DNA of 64,000 nt from Hemileia vastatrix (lineage: Eukaryota; Basidiomycota; Pucciniomycetes; Pucciniales; Zaghouaniaceae), in the NCBI GenBank assembly GCA_030280995.1, contig JASXTE010000014.1, positions 1,852,656-1,916,655 on the forward strand, written 5' to 3'. Below, one piece after another: positions 59,568-64,000 of the stretch. The notes under the pieces are model-generated. The model did no database searches, was not told where the DNA came from, and was given only the letters and a program-made list of their open reading frames with translations. Every line of letters begins with the position of its first letter. Position 1 is the stretch's first letter. A program made the translations under genes and the position numbers.

Positions 59568-61523
59568 ACTTCAGGTGTCAAGAAACACCCAACCAAATAA
59601 TTATTGGTTATTGCATCATAATTGATTTCTTAATAGATGAAACCCATGTTGATCAGAATTTAAGGATTTTATTTAACACATTGGCAAGTTGGCAAACTGC
59701 GGGCTAGATAGATAAATGAAATCAACGAAATTAATTAGGCATTTAACATGGCGAAAAATTTCCTCTTACACTAACAGGGCAGGGGGGTGAGCGGGAGAGA
59801 CTTGCAAGCGAGTTCTTACCTACCGTTGGGGGCACCCTACCAGTTAAACACTAAATCGAATCTTGATGAATTGTGTGAGAAGCCAGACTGAAATCATTGA
59901 CAAAAACGTTGACTTTTAGAAAACTTACACTATTTTGAGAGGAGTTTCAGAGTAGTTGGCAACCGTTTTTTTCGACATGCAAGGAGGCGCCCCTTCTTTT
60001 ATCTACTGGTATGTAATACTGGCGAGTCGATTTGTTATCTGATCTATTCTTTCTGCACAAGGATTACATATCCAATCCTTCTTAAGTTAGTCTCCACCAA
60101 TTGATCGCAATACTAGTTTGAGAATATGGAGCAATACTAATACTGCAACCTTTTTACCACTATGCCATACTCTTGATGAAAATTTATAAACTCATAGTTT
60201 ACTCGATATCGGAAGATGAACATCAAGAAAGAGTACTTATCCATGCTTTTTTAATCTTGTGCATTATAATGTTATTAATATATTGTAATCGTGTCTAACT
60301 CAGTGTTAGAAAGATGTCAAGGTACGGTGAATTAAGGACTAGCAGGCGATAACGCGGTGATCATTTATGATGAGGAGTAGCAAGCAAAGGATGGCTAAGC
60401 TTATGAGCAAAAGCGCCCTTGGAACCTTACTAACATGGAATTCCAATCTCATTGACTGATTGATTTAATTACAGCTAAACCTAAAAAGGCTGCGGGTTTA
60501 TTGCCACCTATTCCCTGCCAAAAGCGACCGATCTAAACTCATGTTTTTGGCGGGGGATCGGAGACGAGAAAGCCGCAAGCTTCTCATGTTTTGCTGTCAT
60601 CGAAAAATCTCAGTTTAAGATTATCATTGACCTCGCTCGAGCTTGTAATAAGACCCACAGACTCGTGGGTTGTGTTTTCAATTTTTGATCATCTCTAATA
60701 GAGCTATTAACTTTAAATTCCCGAACTTTAATGATGTTTTTTCTTATCGATTAAAAACTTTGTGTTATGGTACACGCTCTTTTTCTAGGTTTGCCACCTC
60801 TTCACTCTCCACTCCATTCTTATACTCATCATGTATATTACTGTAAGGAAGAAATAATTTAATATCAGGAATTTGTTTATTCCAACCAAAACTTTATGCA
60901 TATAAAATGCGATAATATTCCCTCCCCCTCCCCCATGAGCCAATTAGGGACCTTAGCAGTTACAGCATTATTTCAACCTCCTTTCGCCACATTGCCCAGT
61001 TATTAGATACTTCTATACAAACTAAGCTTGGCTTGAATTCAGACAATAAGAAAAGCAGTAGCTTGTGCAATGGATGGATTTGATAATGATTGACTTATGT
61101 AGTCCAACAGAGGCGCAAGACTTGCAACATCCGAATCTCCATGGCGTCAGTGAAGAGATCACAGGCAAAGAGAAAAACGTTGGTGTCGTGGCGTCGGAGC
61201 TGATAGCTCGGTCCTCAGTGAACCAGGTCACGAGGCGGCACTGCGGTGCTCTGTATAGTTGGAGTCTCGTGTGAGGAAAAGATAATGCTGGCCAAGAAGG
61301 TGGATAGTTGTGGAATGGACATGATGATCAACGTCGGCTGAGCGAGACAGTTAATGGTGATCTCGAATCCCAAAAGTCCGACCTTGGATGAGAATGTGGA
61401 AGGATCGGCTGCTTAGTTGATGCATACAGTGAAGCGGCACTGCCTTGGATATGCATATGGCTGGGTTTAAATTTCATCTCTTCTTCTTCCTCTTTCTTTT
61501 GGTCCTCTTTTATCTCTTCCAAT
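59568..61523. other. Upstream region of the PAQR gene, more balanced composition
   Basis: Composition shifts from transposon-like AT-rich to a more even mix from about 59.7 kb. No confident gene was found. Two opposite ~69-codon frames at 61022-61274 are probably chance. The last ~60 bases before the PAQR start codon are C/T-rich (CTTCTTCTTCCTCTTTCTTT), common for fungal core promoters. Confidence 0.5.
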
Positions 61524-63599
61524 ATGCCCATCCCCCGCTCTCATTCTTTTTCTCATCCACGACCTCAAATTAACTTTCCTTCTGCTCAGCATCTTGATTA
61601 TCTTGATCTTCCTACATCTGTCCCAATCTCCCTTATTGCCATTAGGAATTTCCTTCTGGGCCATGTTTACCAGGCTGAACAAGTCCTCAAAGTCCTTTCA
61701 ACTGATCTCAATCAAAAACAAATATTTGATGCTTATCCTTCAAACTCTCAGTCTTGTTCTCCATCTCCTGACCCTCATTCACTTCTCCGTACATTAATTC
61801 ACCAGGTCTCTCATTATGTTGCGCACATCAAGGCGGGTGTTTTCCCCCCTCTTCCTTCTCAACTATATCTTTCTGCCACTTTCACTTTTCCTGAAGACGT
61901 ATCTCTGTTATTCTCAAAAGATACTTCGATGCAACTTCTTAACAATCGTTTTGACACTTTTTCTATTCCTGATGCTTCTCAACTCCTAGAACCACTTTAT
62001 GTACATATTGAAAAGATGCAGGAACTCCTCTCTCAATTTAATGTCTTTTCTTCTCTCTCTTCACCAACCTCTGAAGGATCATCTTTATCATCTTCCGATA
62101 ATCTTTCAGAACCGTCTAGTTTAAGTTCTCATCTTATTCAACTTCCTTTCAATAAAATTCGAGACTCTGTGCCTTGGCCCGCTACCTTGCCACTTCTTGG
62201 GCCTACGTCCCTTCGGGAATATTTTGCTTCTGAATCTGAAAGACTTTCATCTCTCTTACCCTCATCAGATCAATTAGCTTCGACCGTCGAGGGACTTGGT
62301 GAAAAATTGAAAGAATGGGTTGAAGTGTTGAGCTATCATGAATTGCCCGATGAGTGGAAAAACAACCGGTTTATTCTGAATGGATATCGTTTTATTCCAC
62401 TGGAGCGCTGGAAAGAACTTTTACTGAGTGGCTTGCAGTGGCATAATGAGACTAGTTTGTTTATTATACTCAGCTATTTCATGCATTTGGATAGTATTTT
62501 TCTAACTTAAATCATCCTCCTTTAGTTAACATCCATACCCACTTTCTGGGTTCTCTTTCCCTTATCTATTTGCTCTGCTTTTTGTGGCCTACCACGCCAC
62601 ATGCCTCTACCGAAAGTTCGACCTTGACGGACCGAGCAATTTCTCTCATTTTTATTCTCTGTGCAATCAAGTGTCTGGTCTGTTCAACTGCATGGCATCT
62701 CTTTGCTGGATGCGGCACGTTAGGGCCGTTTCGGCGACTGGCATGTGTTGACTGTACGTTAAGGTTTCCTACAAATCATCATCATCATCATCATCATCAG
62801 CATCATACTTTAGAAAATCCAGGATGATAATTGATCTTCACGGTTGCTTTATTGGCTCGCTTACATTTTCAATGGGGGACTTGTCAATCTAAGACGTTGG
62901 GATCAGTGGTTTGATTGCTGCGTCTGTAGTCAGTGCCGAGGTAGGGTTTCTCCACTGTACAATCTGTTAATCTTTTAATTTGAAATTCATTGTTTTTTTG
63001 TTTTTTTTTTTCGCTGCAAAGTATTATGGGTTTTATTGTCGGAGAGAATTGGCATGGTTCTACATTGGCATCACATCTCTCATGGGCGTCATCGGCATGA
63101 TTCTTCCTTTCCAACCTTTCTTTGATCGTCCCGAAAGCAAATCAATACGCATCGTTTTTTTTGTCTCAATGGCCTGTAGCGCTTTGATCCCTCAAGCTCA
63201 CATGGCATGGTTATATGGCGTGGTAGAAACTGTTGAATTTTACAGTACGTCTTTGGTCTCATTTTTAACCTTGAATTTTAACAGATGATACTCATTTTTT
63301 TTTTGGCTTTTGTTTTTGCAGAGCCCGCCATCTCCTCAATTTTATCATACCTTGCTGGCTTGTTTTTTTACGCTAGCAACTGGCCGGAAAGAATTAAACC
63401 TGGGGGTGTTTTCGACTTTTTGTTCCACTCACACCAGTTTTGGCATGTGGCCATTGTAGTAGCTATATGGCTCCATTGGAAAGCTATTGGCAGCTTCCAT
63501 GAAACTGGAAAGACTGGATTTTCTTGTGCCGCCAGCTCAGTCATCACGTTGAGTAATCAGAGTGAAACTTGGTTAGGTAGTGCACTCAAAGAATTATAA
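61524..63599 (+). CDS. PAQR family (adiponectin receptor-like, Izh/hemolysin III) membrane protein
   Basis: Five exons, 61524-62454, 62526-62753, 62894-62940, 63022-63244 and 63322-63599, join in phase to 568 residues. All introns are GT-AG (71, 140, 81 and 77 nt). Residues 1-270 are a soluble Ser/Pro-rich extension, longer than in most PAQRs. The core starts at LPDEWKNNRFILNGYR (~273) and HNETINIHTHFLG (~307-319). Conserved zinc-site residues are Ser364 and His368 in CSTAWHLF, and His512, His514 and His518 in FHSHQFWH. The transmembrane core includes YYGFYC, FYIGITSLMGVIGMILPF and SYLAGLFFYASNWPERIKPG. PAQR proteins act in sterol, lipid and zinc homeostasis or as ceramidases. The role in this organism is inferred. 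No stop or frameshift is present, so it is likely a functional resident gene. Confidence 0.92.
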
Positions 63600-64000
63600 T
63601 CAAGTCCTAGAGGCATAATTGTTTTCTTATTTGTTTCATTTATCGTCGCTCAGTAGCGGTGTACGTATTCGATCAATTTCTTACGTTCCTTATTTATTAC
63701 TACATGTTTAATCCCCTACATTATCAGTACATTTATATTAACTTGAATTTTCAAAGTTTTTTCAGGATATTTATCTTTCAGATTTCAATGTATACCCAGC
63801 AGTTGTAAATGTTTTGTGCCAATACACAAACATTTTGTGAACTTGTTTGAATCCAACTGATTGGTTCTTCTAAAACAAATGTCTTAAAGCATTTTTTTAT
63901 CTTATTTTTTTATGTCCTTCCGACGCACCAATGTGCGCCTCACGCAGAATTTAGTTTCTCCAAAATTTAGAGCAACTCTGAAAATAAAAACGCAATGGAC
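63600..64000 (+). other. 3' flank of the PAQR gene
   Basis: No second gene is visible. AT-rich sequence with TATTTAT-type motifs probably holds the transcript end. The composition rises again near 63920 (CTTCCGACGCACCAATGTGC), perhaps the approach of another gene. Confidence 0.4.

Noticed and set aside
61022..61274. Opposed 69-codon frames upstream of the PAQR gene
   Set aside because: They overlap on both strands, lack recognisable domains, and are of a length expected by chance in more GC-balanced DNA.
59700..61500. tRNA or other RNA gene in the balanced-composition region
   Set aside because: No cloverleaf with matching arms or split A/B boxes could be found by eye.

Overview
This window reads as nuclear DNA of a filamentous basidiomycete, most likely a rust fungus (Pucciniales) with a large, AT-rich, transposon-swollen genome. 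The grounds are the short GT-AG introns, the stacking of several transposon superfamilies, a PAQR membrane-receptor gene of fungal type, and SNF2, tnp2, TET/JBP-like and Harbinger proteins of the kind expanded in rusts. The species call is inference from remembered protein families; no database was searched.

Layout. Bases 1-1557 are AT-rich intergenic DNA with a decayed ~54-bp repeat. A 3.76-kb Harbinger-type DNA transposon (1558-5314) has lost half of its transposase and carries a broken TET/JBP-like 2-oxoglutarate dioxygenase gene. Bases 5315-11500 hold a candidate small gene, hairpin repeats split by a solo LTR (7543-8284), a 1.4-kb perfect (AAAAAT)n array and a 421-bp MITE. Bases 11500-21170 carry several copies of a second terminal-inverted-repeat family (ends CACCACGC) around a decayed Myb/SANT-like transposon protein gene. 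A minus-strand remnant of a second TET/JBP element follows (21170-21735). Bases 21868-31028 are a nearly complete Ty3/Gypsy chromovirus with 1.14-kb LTRs, an ATTTG target duplication, two frameshifts, and a gag leader that contains what looks like a spliced, out-of-frame exon.

Bases 32994-38350 are a decayed SNF2 (Rad5/HLTF-like) helicase gene split, between helicase motifs V and VI, by a second Harbinger copy (35109-38253) whose two-exon transposase is intact with all three DDE residues. Beyond it are an unrecognised decayed minus-strand gene (38.5-39.5 kb), a decayed CACTA tnp2 transposase (40.7-43.9 kb), another decayed gene abutting a Gypsy 3' remnant (44.5-45.9 kb), a Tc1/mariner fragment (48.0-48.3 kb), a large fold-back structure (49.4-50.4 kb) and a 73-bp repeat array. 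A second, much decayed minus-strand Gypsy chromovirus lies at 51400-58933 (LTRs of 745 and 747 bp, target duplication AAAAT). Five ~200-bp MITEs with Harbinger-like ends are scattered at 32.6, 46.2, 48.6, 57.6 and 59.4 kb.

From about 59.7 kb the base composition becomes more balanced and the window ends in its only clearly intact, apparently resident gene: a five-exon PAQR/adiponectin-receptor-like (Izh/hemolysin-III family) membrane protein of 568 residues at 61524-63599.

The most striking points are the TET/JBP dioxygenase cargo inside Harbinger ends, the spliceable overlapping exon in the Gypsy gag leader, and the shared end sequence and AWT target duplications that join one autonomous Harbinger family to two MITE families. 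All coordinates and homologies were read by eye.
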